Assembly (NCBI GenBank): GCA_012515925.1
Contig: JAAYXM010000215.1
Location: forward strand, 1-10,812
Origin: Clostridiales bacterium
GTDB taxonomy: Bacteria; Bacillota; Clostridia; Oscillospirales; JAAYXM01
Reading direction: 5' to 3'
Length of the DNA: 10,812 nt
Below are positions 1 through 7,582 of this stretch, in pieces. Under the pieces are notes generated by a model. It saw only the letters and a list, made by a program, of their open reading frames with translations. It searched no databases and was not told the origin of the DNA. How positions within the stretch are numbered: the stretch's first letter is position 1; every line of letters starts with the position of its first letter. Position numbers and translations under genes: made by a program.

Positions 1-1071
1 TACGACGGGACCGATATCAACGGAGGGTATATCTACAACATAAAGCCCGGTCAAGACTTCCGTATTCCGCTGCCCGCGGTATATGACACGACGCCGGTGT
101 TCAGGGAAACAGGCGATAAAACCGTTGACGCGGGGTCTGAGATAAGGTTTACGGTAGAAGCGGAAAGTCCCGTCGGCAAGCCGCTGACGTACAAGGCGAA
201 GAACCCGCCGCGCGGGTCAGGCTTTGACCCGGAAAGCCGAACATTCATATGGCGACCGGAGAAAAACCAAGTTGGCGAGCATGTTGTCGCGATAGAGGCG
301 ACCGACGGCGCGCTTTCAAGGACACAGTATATCAAGGTAAAGGTATTTCCCTCTACCTTGGTTCCGAAACCGCAAGGCCCCGGAGGAACAGACGGCAACG
401 ACGCCGGAGGGGGACAAAACAGCGGTGAATCCGGCGACGGCGGAACTCCGGGAGGTGAAAGCGGAAGCGGCGGCGACAGCCCGGGCGGAATCGAGATACC
501 GCCCGTGACTCCGGATATCGGGGAAAGGTTTACCGATTTGGTGGAATATGACTGGGCACGTAATGCGATTTATGAGTTAGCCGATAAGAATATTATCATG
601 GGCCGTGGCGACAGGTACGCCCCGGGCGAGAACATCACGCGCGCGGACTTCGTCTTGCTTCTCACTCGCGCGTTCAACCTGACCGGCGAGGGTGAAGGCT
701 TTTCCGACGTGCCGGGCGGCGCGTATTACGAAAACGCTCTCAAAGCCGCTAAAGCCAGCGGTATCATCACGGGTATCGGAGACAATAAGTTTAATCCGAC
801 GGGCGAGATAACCCGCGAGGATATGATGGTAATTGTCGCGAGAGCTCTCGAAAAGCTGGGGGTTACTCTTGAAGACGCGCCGGAGGATGTGCTGAATGAA
901 TTCGTGGACGCGGGTGAAATCTCGGATTACGCGAAATCCGCCGTTTCGCTGTTAATCAAAAACGGATTGATAAAGGGTAACGGTAATAGAATTAATCCGA
1001 AGGGACGCGCGACGCGAGCGGAAATGGCAGTTTTGGTTCACAGGATACTGACTATAAAAGATAATTCATAA
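1..1071 (+). CDS. SLH-domain cell-surface protein with Ig-like module (5' end outside window)
   Basis: The frame is open from base 1, so this is the last 356 residues of a longer protein; the GTG at 97 is an internal valine codon, not a convincing start. Residues about 33-117 read as a putative Ig/cadherin-like module (He_PIG type: PVF, AGSEIRFTVEAESP, LTYKAKNPP, GFDPESRTFIWRP, VVAIEATDG). A low-complexity Gly/Ser/Asp linker follows (about 118-173). Three SLH domains complete the C-terminus, at about 176-225, 232-284 and 301-352. Each has the conserved ITRADF / ITREDM / ATRAEM motif after a G-x-G-x-x-x-x-P turn. In Bacillota such triplets bind pyruvylated secondary cell wall polymer, so the protein is very likely exported and held on the cell wall with its N-terminal modules outward. 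The function of the missing part is unknown. The stop TAA is at 1069-1071. No terminator is visible in the 51 bases before the next gene, so read-through is possible. Confidence 0.9.
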   Translation, partial: YDGTDINGGYIYNIKPGQDFRIPLPAVYDTTPVFRETGDKTVDAGSEIRFTVEAESPVGKPLTYKAKNPPRGSGFDPESRTFIWRPEKNQVGEHVVAIEATDGALSRTQYIKVKVFPSTLVPKPQGPGGTDGNDAGGGQNSGESGDGGTPGGESGSGGDSPGGIEIPPVTPDIGERFTDLVEYDWARNAIYELADKNIIMGRGDRYAPGENITRADFVLLLTRAFNLTGEGEGFSDVPGGAYYENALKAAKASGIITGIGDNKFNPTGEITREDMMVIVARALEKLGVTLEDAPEDVLNEFVDAGEISDYAKSAVSLLIKNGLIKGNGNRINPKGRATRAEMAVLVHRILTIKDNS

Positions 1072-1122
1072 GCTTCTTTCTTCTCCTCGCCTTAATATTA
1101 AAAACATAAAGGAAATGATAAC

Positions 1123-2691
1123 ATGAAAAGACTTAAACTCAGAGGGGTAATTCTTATTCTTGCTTTTGCTATGGTACTGAGTATCGCGTCATGCAAGCCG
1201 TCGGCTCCCGACGGCGGTACAGAGAGCGGCGTGTCGGGTGAGGGAAAACTTTTTACCGAGCCTACGGTAATTTCGATTATGCTGCAGTCGCACCCGAGCT
1301 GGCCCTTTGACGAGAACTGGGCGGTGTGGAGGTATATCAGGGAGGCTACCGGAGCCGATTTCGACATTGCCGCGGTGCCGAATACCGAGTATTCCACAAA
1401 GCTGTCTATAATGATGGCGTCCCGTGACAACATGACTGACCTTGTCACGGTTGACTGGAAGCCCGCGGCGGATGATTTCTCGAGCCAGGGCGCGCTAATA
1501 GCGATTGACGACTACCTTGATATCATGCCGAATTATACAAAGTTCTGGAACTCGCTGCCCGAGGAGGAACGGGAGCGCAGGCTGATGTGGCGCAAATCCC
1601 CGGACGGCAAGACATATTTCCCGCAAAACTACGGTACGGACGGCCGTCAGGGTATACGCGCATGGCTGTATCGCAAGGATATATTCGAAAAGCACAACCT
1701 CAAGGTCCCCGAGACCATGGACGAGGTTTACGAGGTCGCAAAGAAGCTTAAAGAGCTATATCCCGACAGCTACCCGCTGTGCATGCGTGAGGGACTGCGC
1801 AATTTAAATGTAATCGGCACCCAATGGAAGCCGAATTTCTTGTATAGCCTGTATTATGATTTTGAGAACAAGAAGTGGAGCTACGGATGTACCGAGCCGG
1901 TAATGCGCGATATCGTCGAGTATTTCAGAAAAATGCATAGCGAGAGGCTTATGCCCCCGGATTACTTAACTATCAACACAAAAAGCTGGGAGGAATTAAT
2001 GACGAACGACCGCGGTTTTATGCTCCCGGACTTTGTCGTCAGAATTGATTATTTCAATAATCCCAGCAGGGAGCAAAACCCCGGATACACATTGGCCGCG
2101 ATGATTCCGCCTCGGGCTAATACCGAAACCGGACAAAACCTTGTGTGCAAATACAATGTTGACAACAACGGGTTTATGATTTGCAATACGGGCAAAGAGG
2201 AAAGAATAAGAAACGCGATAAAGTTTATAGACTGGCTGTATTCCGACGAGGCGATGGAGCTTACGAGCTGGGGCAAAGCCGGCGAGACCTATGAAGTTGT
2301 CGACGGCAAAAAAAGATACATCCGCGACGCGGAAGAGGATGTACAGAATAAGTACGGGTTTTTCTCTTACGGCACGTTTTTAAGGGCCGACCCGGATTCG
2401 GCGTTTGCGATGGCGTCGGACGAACAGGTGGTATCCGTTAAGCTGGCTCTCGAGTATACCGAAAAGGATTATAGTCCGGCAAACTGGCTCGGGTTTAACG
2501 ACAAGGACAACAAGAAGAAAACCGAGATAAACGACGCACTTGGCACCTATACTAACGAAATGCTCAGCAAGTTTTTGCTGGGTACCGAGCCTATGTCCAA
2601 TTGGGACAAATTTGTAAACGAATTGCATGCTTTCGGCGTTGATGAGATTATAAGCCTCTACGACAGGGTTTACGGCGAGCTGAACCAGTAA
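1123..2691 (+). CDS. Family 1 extracellular solute-binding lipoprotein (sugar ABC importer, LplA/YtcQ-like)
   Basis: A 522-residue substrate-binding lipoprotein of the carbohydrate ABC class (SBP_bac_1 superfamily). The N-terminus is a lipoprotein signal: basic MKRLKLR, a hydrophobic stretch, then lipobox IASC with lipidated Cys24, followed by a Pro/Gly/Ser-rich tether. The mature body has the length and segments usual for the large LplA/YtcQ-like binding proteins of Clostridia and Paenibacillaceae: YSTKLSIMMASRDNMTDLV near residue 90, an ALIAIDDYLD segment, LYRKDIFEKHNLKVPET, and AIKFIDWLYSDEAMEL. The start ATG follows AAAGGA (1108-1113) at about 9 bases. It would sit on the outer face of the membrane and hand ligand to a permease pair, but no permease is in the window: the upstream gene is a surface protein and a terminator follows directly. 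The neighbouring GH20 enzyme hints at an amino-sugar-containing oligosaccharide, though the sequence alone does not fix the ligand. Confidence 0.9.
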   Translation: MKRLKLRGVILILAFAMVLSIASCKPSAPDGGTESGVSGEGKLFTEPTVISIMLQSHPSWPFDENWAVWRYIREATGADFDIAAVPNTEYSTKLSIMMASRDNMTDLVTVDWKPAADDFSSQGALIAIDDYLDIMPNYTKFWNSLPEEERERRLMWRKSPDGKTYFPQNYGTDGRQGIRAWLYRKDIFEKHNLKVPETMDEVYEVAKKLKELYPDSYPLCMREGLRNLNVIGTQWKPNFLYSLYYDFENKKWSYGCTEPVMRDIVEYFRKMHSERLMPPDYLTINTKSWEELMTNDRGFMLPDFVVRIDYFNNPSREQNPGYTLAAMIPPRANTETGQNLVCKYNVDNNGFMICNTGKEERIRNAIKFIDWLYSDEAMELTSWGKAGETYEVVDGKKRYIRDAEEDVQNKYGFFSYGTFLRADPDSAFAMASDEQVVSVKLALEYTEKDYSPANWLGFNDKDNKKKTEINDALGTYTNEMLSKFLLGTEPMSNWDKFVNELHAFGVDEIISLYDRVYGELNQ

Positions 2692-2696
2692 AAAGA

Positions 2697-2724
2697 CGGG
2701 GGGCGCTCCGCCCCCCGCTTCTCT
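2697..2724 (+). terminator. GC-rich hairpin terminator after the solute-binding protein gene
   Basis: A perfect 9-bp stem (CGGGGGGCG at 2697-2705, CGCCCCCCG at 2709-2717) with a 3-base CTC loop begins five bases after the stop codon. The tail CTTCTCTG is only moderately T-rich, so termination may be partial, but position and stem strength make an intrinsic terminator the best reading. Confidence 0.75.
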
Positions 2725-2789
2725 GTTCGCCGGTGACCGGTGTCCGGAAACAAATATTTTTCAATAATTATTAGGGATGTTATTTAGCG

Positions 2790-4565
2790 ATGAATATAGA
2801 GAAAACGATTTTCGAACTGTTAGGGTTTAAGTTTGATAAAGAAATTAAACTGGAATATTATCCCGGTGTGCGAGTCTGCTTTGACGGATATGGCGCTGTC
2901 ATCGGCCATAACTCCAAGGCGGCGCTCGCGCGCGGGTATTTTTTATTGGCAAAGGAGATTCGCGCCGGAAATACAGATTTCGATATCAGGCAAAAGCCGG
3001 CTTTCGAAACCTGCGGCGTTCTGCTCGATATGTCGCGCGGCGGCGTAATGCGGGTTTCGGCGGTTAAGAAATATCTAAACTATATGGCGGCGCTCGGCAT
3101 GAATATGTTAATGCTGTATATGGAAGATGTGTATGAGCTTGAGGGTTACCCGTTTTTCGGGTATCAGCGCGGAAGGTATACCAAGGCCGAGCTTCGCGAA
3201 ATAGATGATTACGCGGATGAGCTTGGTATAGAGGTTATACCCTGCATACAGACGCTCGGACACATGGCGCAGTATCTGCGCTGGAAAGCCGTGGCGGATG
3301 TTCGTGACACGCCGGGCGTGCTAATGGTGGGAGAGCCGAAAACCTATGAGCTGATTGAAGCTATGATTAAAATCATGAGAAATACGTTTCGCACTAACCG
3401 CATACACCTCGGCATGGATGAGGCTCACGATATGGGGCTTGGCAAATATCTCGAAAAAAACGGATATCATGACCGCTATCGGATATTCAGCAGTCATTTG
3501 AAAAGAGTTTACGGGATTTGCGAAAAATATGAATTGAAACCGATGATTTGGAGCGATATGTTTTTTACGCTGGATAAAAACAGGATAGATTACGATTTGG
3601 ATACCGTTGTGCCCGAGGAAGTGATACGTGAAATGCCGGACGTCAATCTGGTATTCTGGAATTACTTCAGAACGGATGAGGAGTATTACAAAGTAAATCT
3701 CCAAAAGCACAGGGCTTTCGGGAAGGAGGTTTCATTCGCCGGCGGTGTTCAGACATGGAACGGGTTTATGCCAAACCTCAGCCATGCGATGGTGACTTCA
3801 AAGCCCGCGCTTAAGCAGTGTATCGAAAACAATGTCAGGACCGTGATCGCGACGGTCTGGTGCGACGACGGCTGCGAGACAAACCATTTTCTGGCGCTTT
3901 CCGGTCTGCCCGTGTTCTCCGAATACTGCTATTTGGGCTTAGACGTCACCGACGGGCATATATATGATACCATATACGCGTTAACCGGCATGAAGCGGGA
4001 TTTAACCGAGGCGATATCCGACTTCTTTTTGGGCGAGATAAGCGCGGTGCGCCTCGGCAAGGCGTTTTTCTACTGCGACCCGCTGTATGATTTAATCGCG
4101 TATGATGTGGACTACGACAAAGCGGAGAGAGCTTGGGAAAACGCGATAAAAACGATAGAGAAGTACCCAGGTGTCCCGAATTACGAGTATTATCTGACAT
4201 TGTTCAAGATAATTCTTGAAAAATGCGGATTGAGAAAAAACCTGCGCGCAGGATATCTAAAACGGGATACGGAGTATCTGCGCAAGGTTTCAGAGGTTAT
4301 TCTGCCTGCTTTAAAAAAGGAATACGCGCGGTTTCTGGAGATTCACCGCCGGCAATGGTTTGATACATATAAAGCGCAGGGGTTTGAGGAACTAAACGTG
4401 CGCTACGGTGGGGTTATTGCGCGGATTGATTACGCGGCGTCGGAAATCGCCCGGTTTTTAGACGGCGAAACACGGAAGATTGAGGAGCTTGAAACCGAAA
4501 CGCTTACGGGTATCAACCGCACATGGGGCAGCGCGAAATGTTTCATGAGCATTTATATCGGCTGA
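2790..4565 (+). CDS. Cytoplasmic GH20 beta-N-acetylhexosaminidase-like glycoside hydrolase
   Basis: A 591-residue enzyme recognisable as glycoside hydrolase family 20. After a short N-terminal domain, the barrel starts near residue 71 with GVLLDMSRGG; Arg83 is in the position that usually contacts the sugar at subsite -1. CIQTLGHM carries His158. IHLGMDEAHDMG holds the catalytic Asp210-Glu211 pair. Family 20 retains configuration through substrate-assisted catalysis: Glu is the acid/base and Asp orients the substrate acetamido group. Trp253 (MIWSDMF), Trp289 and Trp323 (VQTWNG) suit the aromatic -1 pocket. A helical C-terminal domain follows (about 400-591). There is no signal peptide, so it should act in the cytosol on imported amino-sugar oligosaccharides, as is known for signal-less GH20 enzymes of the Paenibacillus Hex1 or pneumococcal GH20C kind. 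The start is ATG; AGGG (2773-2776) lies about 13 bases upstream, a weak or distant SD. The last 43 bases overlap the open frame of the MFS remnant. Exact sugar specificity is not readable. Confidence 0.88.
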   Translation: MNIEKTIFELLGFKFDKEIKLEYYPGVRVCFDGYGAVIGHNSKAALARGYFLLAKEIRAGNTDFDIRQKPAFETCGVLLDMSRGGVMRVSAVKKYLNYMAALGMNMLMLYMEDVYELEGYPFFGYQRGRYTKAELREIDDYADELGIEVIPCIQTLGHMAQYLRWKAVADVRDTPGVLMVGEPKTYELIEAMIKIMRNTFRTNRIHLGMDEAHDMGLGKYLEKNGYHDRYRIFSSHLKRVYGICEKYELKPMIWSDMFFTLDKNRIDYDLDTVVPEEVIREMPDVNLVFWNYFRTDEEYYKVNLQKHRAFGKEVSFAGGVQTWNGFMPNLSHAMVTSKPALKQCIENNVRTVIATVWCDDGCETNHFLALSGLPVFSEYCYLGLDVTDGHIYDTIYALTGMKRDLTEAISDFFLGEISAVRLGKAFFYCDPLYDLIAYDVDYDKAERAWENAIKTIEKYPGVPNYEYYLTLFKIILEKCGLRKNLRAGYLKRDTEYLRKVSEVILPALKKEYARFLEIHRRQWFDTYKAQGFEELNVRYGGVIARIDYAASEIARFLDGETRKIEELETETLTGINRTWGSAKCFMSIYIG

Positions 4566-5059
4566 ATCTGATAAAACCCGGCGCATCGGCGTCCGTCGAT
4601 ATGATGCCGTCACAGGCGCTTAAGACGCCGCAGCTTTATTTGATTATAGCTTCGATGATGCTCGCCTGCATGGCCGGGCTTATGATGATAGCCTTCGCGA
4701 AGCCGATTGCGGTGGCGCGAGGTCTTGCGGAAATCGCGACGATGGGCGTGTTCGCGGTCACGCTGTTTAACTCGTTCGGGAGTTTGTTCTGGGGCTATAT
4801 ATCCGACAAGCTGGGGCGCAGGAGAACAATTGTCCTGCTGCTCGCGCTGACCTCGGTGCTTTCGCTTTGCGTAAACATTGTTCCGGGATATTTGATTTTC
4901 GTGCTGATAGCGTGCATCGGTTTTGCGTACGGAGGATTTTTAAGCACGTTCCCCGCCTTTGTCATAGCGTCGGCGGCGTCACTTGCCGCGATAATACTAA
5001 CACTGCTGATAAAACCGGTTAAAAAGAATATCTCGAAAGCGAAATCGCAAGGAAACTGA
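4523..5059 (+). pseudogene. Remnant of OFA-family MFS transporter (C-terminal half, internal deletion)
   Basis: The 178-codon open frame resembles only the C-terminal half of OFA-type (oxalate/formate antiporter-like) major facilitator proteins. Similarity begins near MMPSQALKTPQLYL (base 4601 on). TM7 is about residues 38-61. TM8 (72-93) ends in GYISDKLGRRR, the second MFS motif A. TM9 is 101-119 and TM10 is 123-146, ending GGFLSTFPA. The frame then jumps directly to a last helix, FVIASAASLAAIILTLL, and a basic tail. The stretch that normally follows FPA (the TADYFG-like loop and TM11, some 45-50 residues) is absent, and the six N-terminal helices are missing entirely. The upstream bases are the end of the GH20 gene, and neither 4523 nor 4601 has a convincing Shine-Dalgarno sequence. 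Five helices cannot form a normal MFS carrier, so this is best read as a decayed gene without frameshifts. A small expressed membrane protein is less likely. Confidence 0.72.
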
Positions 5060-5060
5060 G

Positions 5061-5117
5061 AAAAAAATAAAAAAACAATGAGGGGCCGCAGCAAATTTTT
5101 GTTTTGCTGCAGCCCCT
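5061..5117 (-). terminator. Intrinsic terminator of the amino acid ABC operon (probably bidirectional)
   Basis: The arms 5081-5095 and 5103-5117 pair over 15 positions with one mismatch (C5087/A5111). The loop is about 7 bases. On the minus strand the hairpin is followed by a long U-rich run (complement of the A-rich 5061-5080), a textbook intrinsic terminator 20 bases after the ATPase stop codon. On the plus strand the tail is TTAAAGCTGTTTTAAATTT, so it may also stop transcripts leaving the MFS remnant. Confidence 0.88.
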
Positions 5118-5136
5118 TAAAGCTGTTTTAAATTTA

Positions 5137-5895
5137 TCAGGATTTGAAGTTTCCGAGAAACGCTCTGACGCGCTCGTTTTTAGAGTTTATCAGCACGTCC
5201 TCGGGCTTGCCCTGCTCGATTATTACACCTTCGTCCATGAATATTACGCGGTCGGACACGTCCCGCGCGAACGCCATTTCATGCGTGACTATGACCATTG
5301 TCATGTGTTCCTCCGCGAGCTGTCGGATAACCCTGAGCACCTCGAATGTGAGCTCCGGGTCGAGCGCGGAGGTGGGCTCGTCGAAAAACAGTATCTCGGG
5401 GCGTAAAGCCAAAGCCCGCGCGATTGCGACACGCTGGCACTGGCCGCCCGAAAGCGAATACGGGTAGGCGTTTGCCTTATCCGTAAGCCCCATTTTCGAA
5501 AGAAGCTCCATCGCGGTTTCGCGGGCGGCGTCCGGCGAAACTCCTAAAACGTGTATTTGCGCCTCGGTGAGATTGCGAAGCACGGAGAAGTGCGGGAACA
5601 GGTTAAAATTCTGGAATACAAGACCCGTCCGCAGGCGCAGCCGGCGGAGCTCGGATTTTTTAGCGTATACCACGCGTCCCGCCTGCTCATGAAACAGGTA
5701 ATCACCGTCAATCGAAACCGCGCCGCCGTCTGCCTTTTCGAGCAGCGTTATACAGCGAAGCAGCGTGGACTTGCCGGAGCCGGACGGTCCGATAATGCTT
5801 ATTACCTCGCTTTTGTTCACGGCGAGGGAGATATCGGACAATACAAGCTCGGCTCCGAAGCTTTTTTTAAGATGTTCAACACGCAGAAGCTCCAT
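5137..5895 (-). CDS. Polar amino acid ABC transporter ATP-binding protein (GlnQ/ArtP type)
   Basis: A 252-residue ABC ATPase that powers the importer encoded by the two upstream genes, from the cytosolic face of the membrane. All motifs are intact: Walker A GPSGSGKST at 36-44, Q-loop Gln95 in VFQNFNLFPHFSV, signature LSGGQCQR from 148, Walker B ILFFDEPTS with Asp172 and catalytic Glu173, D-loop SALD at 176-179, and H-loop His205 in VTHEMAFA. FNLFPHFSVLRNL and THEMAFARDVSDRV are typical of the polar amino acid (GlnQ/HisP/ArtP) subfamily. Its length is normal. The ATG lies 11 bases after the permease stop, and its SD (AAGGAGTG, complement of 5901-5908) overlaps that TAA stop, so translation is probably coupled. 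It is the last gene of the operon. The symbol is left blank because GlnQ, ArtP and TcyC cannot be told apart by eye. Confidence 0.95.
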   Translation of the reverse strand: MELLRVEHLKKSFGAELVLSDISLAVNKSEVISIIGPSGSGKSTLLRCITLLEKADGGAVSIDGDYLFHEQAGRVVYAKKSELRRLRLRTGLVFQNFNLFPHFSVLRNLTEAQIHVLGVSPDAARETAMELLSKMGLTDKANAYPYSLSGGQCQRVAIARALALRPEILFFDEPTSALDPELTFEVLRVIRQLAEEHMTMVIVTHEMAFARDVSDRVIFMDEGVIIEQGKPEDVLINSKNERVRAFLGNFKS

Positions 5896-5906
5896 ATCGT
5901 CACTCC

Positions 5907-6605
5907 TTACCGGTAATATGAAAGGCGTTTCTCGCCCAGATTGAACAGCCTCTCGATAATAAAGCAGAGTATGAAATACACGACCGCCGAGAACATAAAC
6001 GGCACGACCGAAAAAGTGAACGATGCCGCGTTCTGCGCGGCGCGTAAAGGGTCTGAAACTCCCAGTATCTGAACAAGCGCGGTGTCCTTAACAAGCGTTA
6101 TAACCTCGTTTGAAAACGGGGGAAGCACGCGCTTAATAACCTGGGGCAGTATTATCTTCAAAAATACCTGAACCTGCGTAAACCCGAGCACTGCCCCGGC
6201 TTCATACTGCCCGCGCGGCATGGATTGTATCCCGCCGCGATATATTTCGGCAAAGTACGCCGCGTAGTTTAACGTAAACGCGATTATTACCGCGACAAAC
6301 CTTGAATACGCGCCCCTTATACCGAATATGTAAAACGGGGCGAAGTAAACGAACAAAAGCTGCAACATCAGCGGCGTCCCGCGCATTACCATGACAAAGA
6401 ATTTAACAGGGGCGCTTATTAACCGGAATTTTGCCATCTCTCCGAGCGCGACGATAAGACCCAGCGGCAGCGCGAACAGCAGCGTGAGCCCGAATACCTT
6501 CAATGAAGTAGCAATACCGGACCCGAAGGGTCCGGCAAGCATACCCCACCATTTGGCTGTAAAAACCGAAATATTATTGAATAATTCCGGCAAAGTTTCA
6601 AACAC
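5907..6605 (-). CDS. Polar amino acid ABC transporter permease (HisM/GlnP family)
   Basis: A 232-residue membrane permease of the HisMQ/GlnP family. Hydrophobic segments near residues 31-54, 66-92, 99-120, 150-160 and 198-220 give the roughly five-helix fold. RGTPLMLQL at 75-83 is the family signature in the second helix region. The cytoplasmic EAA loop that docks on the ATPase is clear (YEAGAVLGFTQ from 134, ending in KIILPQ). Only one permease gene is present, so the channel is presumably a homodimer. The start is GTG (complement of 6603-6605), with AGGA about 7 bases upstream. That SD overlaps the TAG stop of the binding-protein gene, leaving only a 9-base gap, again a sign of coupled translation. 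The product carries ligand from the binding protein across the cytoplasmic membrane. Confidence 0.94.
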   Translation of the reverse strand: MFETLPELFNNISVFTAKWWGMLAGPFGSGIATSLKVFGLTLLFALPLGLIVALGEMAKFRLISAPVKFFVMVMRGTPLMLQLLFVYFAPFYIFGIRGAYSRFVAVIIAFTLNYAAYFAEIYRGGIQSMPRGQYEAGAVLGFTQVQVFLKIILPQVIKRVLPPFSNEVITLVKDTALVQILGVSDPLRAAQNAASFTFSVVPFMFSAVVYFILCFIIERLFNLGEKRLSYYR

Positions 6606-6614
6606 GGAGATTTC

Positions 6615-7448
6615 CTACTTTCCGATAATCGTTATATCCTTTGAGAACCACTCTGTGGAAATCCGGGCGAGCGTACCGTCCGACGCCATTTCCTTAAGTG
6701 TTTCGTTTACGGCGTCACACAGCGCGACATCGCTCTTACGGAAACCTATTCCGAAAAGCTCGTTTGCAAGGGGTTCTTCAAGCATACGATACGGCTTACC
6801 GCTTACGGATATATTATAACCCGCGACGATTGAATCAACCAGAACCACGTCAATGCCGCCGGCTTCAAGGTCCATAAAAGCCTCAAGATTGTCCTTGAAC
6901 GAAACTACATCTCCGAGCGCGGCTTTAAACTCCGGCTTGCTGTCAAGCGCGATTTCCGCCGAGGAGCCCGCCTGGATTCCGAGCTTTTTGCCCTTTAAAT
7001 CATCAAGAGTATTGAACCCGCTGTCGTTCATAACAACAAGAACCTGCTCGTTTTCGAGATAAGGGTCGGAAAACAGTATTTTCTCCTTGCGCTCATCGGT
7101 TATCGTCATGCCGTTCCAAAGACAATCGACATTATAGCTGTCAAGCTCCGAGATGTTGGAGCCCCAAACTATCGGCTGGAGAACAAGCTCTACGCCGAGG
7201 CGTTTGGCAACTTCCCCGGCAACGTCGAGGTCAAATCCGACATGCTTTCCCGACTCGTCAACAAAGCCCATCGGCGGAAAGCCCTCGTCAAAGCCCAATA
7301 TAAATTTTCCGTTGGTTTTTATTCTTGTAAGGGATTCGTCGGCCGCGGCCTGGTCGCCGTTCTCCGGAGCCTGCTGCGCCTGGTTGCAGCCCGTCATAAG
7401 CGCGAGCATCATAAGTGCCGCAAGAGTCAGTGCAAGAAATTTACGCAT
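6615..7448 (-). CDS. Polar amino acid-binding lipoprotein of an ABC importer
   Basis: A 277-residue family 3 extracellular binding protein (SBP_bac_3), first gene of the importer operon. The signal is lipoprotein type: MRKF, a hydrophobic core, and lipobox LMTGC with Cys21, then a Gln/Ala/Glu-rich tether to about residue 40. The two lobes show the family features FILGFDEGFPPMGF (48-62), GFDLDVAGEVAKRLG (71-85), and WNGMTITDERKEKILFSDPY (111-130). In the last of these, Arg120 is the residue that normally grips the ligand alpha-carboxylate. IQAGSSAE (158-165) and Asp200/Asp205 in GGIDVVLVDS line the second side of the cleft. The ATG is preceded by a perfect AGGAGG (complement of 7457-7462) at 8 bases. 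The protein is tethered outside the membrane. The ligand is a polar amino acid or cystine-like compound; the sequence does not separate these. Confidence 0.94.
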   Translation of the reverse strand: MRKFLALTLAALMMLALMTGCNQAQQAPENGDQAAADESLTRIKTNGKFILGFDEGFPPMGFVDESGKHVGFDLDVAGEVAKRLGVELVLQPIVWGSNISELDSYNVDCLWNGMTITDERKEKILFSDPYLENEQVLVVMNDSGFNTLDDLKGKKLGIQAGSSAEIALDSKPEFKAALGDVVSFKDNLEAFMDLEAGGIDVVLVDSIVAGYNISVSGKPYRMLEEPLANELFGIGFRKSDVALCDAVNETLKEMASDGTLARISTEWFSKDITIIGK

Positions 7449-7491
7449 TTAAAATTCCTCCTGATTTTAATTTCTGCTAATGGTTGAAATA

Positions 7492-7520
7492 ATTATACCA
7501 TATCACGTTAGCATAGTAAA
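7492..7520 (-). promoter_or_regulatory. Sigma-A type promoter of the amino acid ABC operon
   Basis: Read on the minus strand: TTTACT (-35, complement of 7515-7520), a 17-base spacer, then TATAAT (complement of 7492-7497) preceded by TGG, an extended -10. The start point would fall near 7485, giving a leader of about 36 bases that contains the AGGAGG of the first gene. The -35 lies inside the first copy of the intergenic repeat. No operator or attenuator was recognised. Confidence 0.75.
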
Positions 7521-7571
7521 GCGATTTATTTGATGTTGTTTACCCGCCCCGCGAGGGGGGCGGGTAAATGC
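7512..7571. repeat. Intergenic stem-loop repeat, copy 1 (60 bases)
   Basis: The copy begins CATAGTAAAGCG and ends GGGTAAATGC. Its second half is a strong hairpin: TTTACCCGCCCC (7539-7550) pairs perfectly with GGGGCGGGTAAA (7557-7568) across a 6-base loop. No U-run follows on either strand, so it is not a standard terminator. Copy 2 starts 71 bases downstream. Over the first 39 bases the copies agree at 31 positions. Confidence 0.8.
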
Positions 7572-7582
7572 TTCATTATTCA

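Noticed and set aside
97..99. GTG at 97 as the start of the SLH protein
   Set aside because: The frame is open through base 1 and the upstream residues read as ordinary protein continuing into the Ig-like module, with no SD before 97. The gene is cut by the window edge.
365..520. GGAGGGGG / GGCGGCGAC-rich stretch as a DNA repeat or CRISPR-like array
   Set aside because: It encodes an irregular Gly/Ser/Asp linker between the Ig-like and SLH domains, with no constant unit length or spacers.
2730..2740. Palindrome CCGGTGACCGG before the GH20 gene as a possible operator
   Set aside because: It is only 11 bases in a GC-rich patch, no promoter is evident around it, and no second copy was noticed. 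Too weak to call.
3321..3710. Minus-strand open frame of 129 codons inside the GH20 gene
   Set aside because: It lies wholly antisense to well-supported GH20 coding sequence that includes the catalytic motif. Its translation has no recognisable family and no SD was seen.
5104..5916. Several plus-strand open frames over the ATPase gene
   Set aside because: They are antisense to an ABC ATPase with every motif intact, and the first of them starts within the terminator hairpin.
7539..7568. Perfect hairpin as an intrinsic terminator
   Set aside because: No U-run on either strand and no gene ending into it. It is better explained as part of the duplicated repeat.
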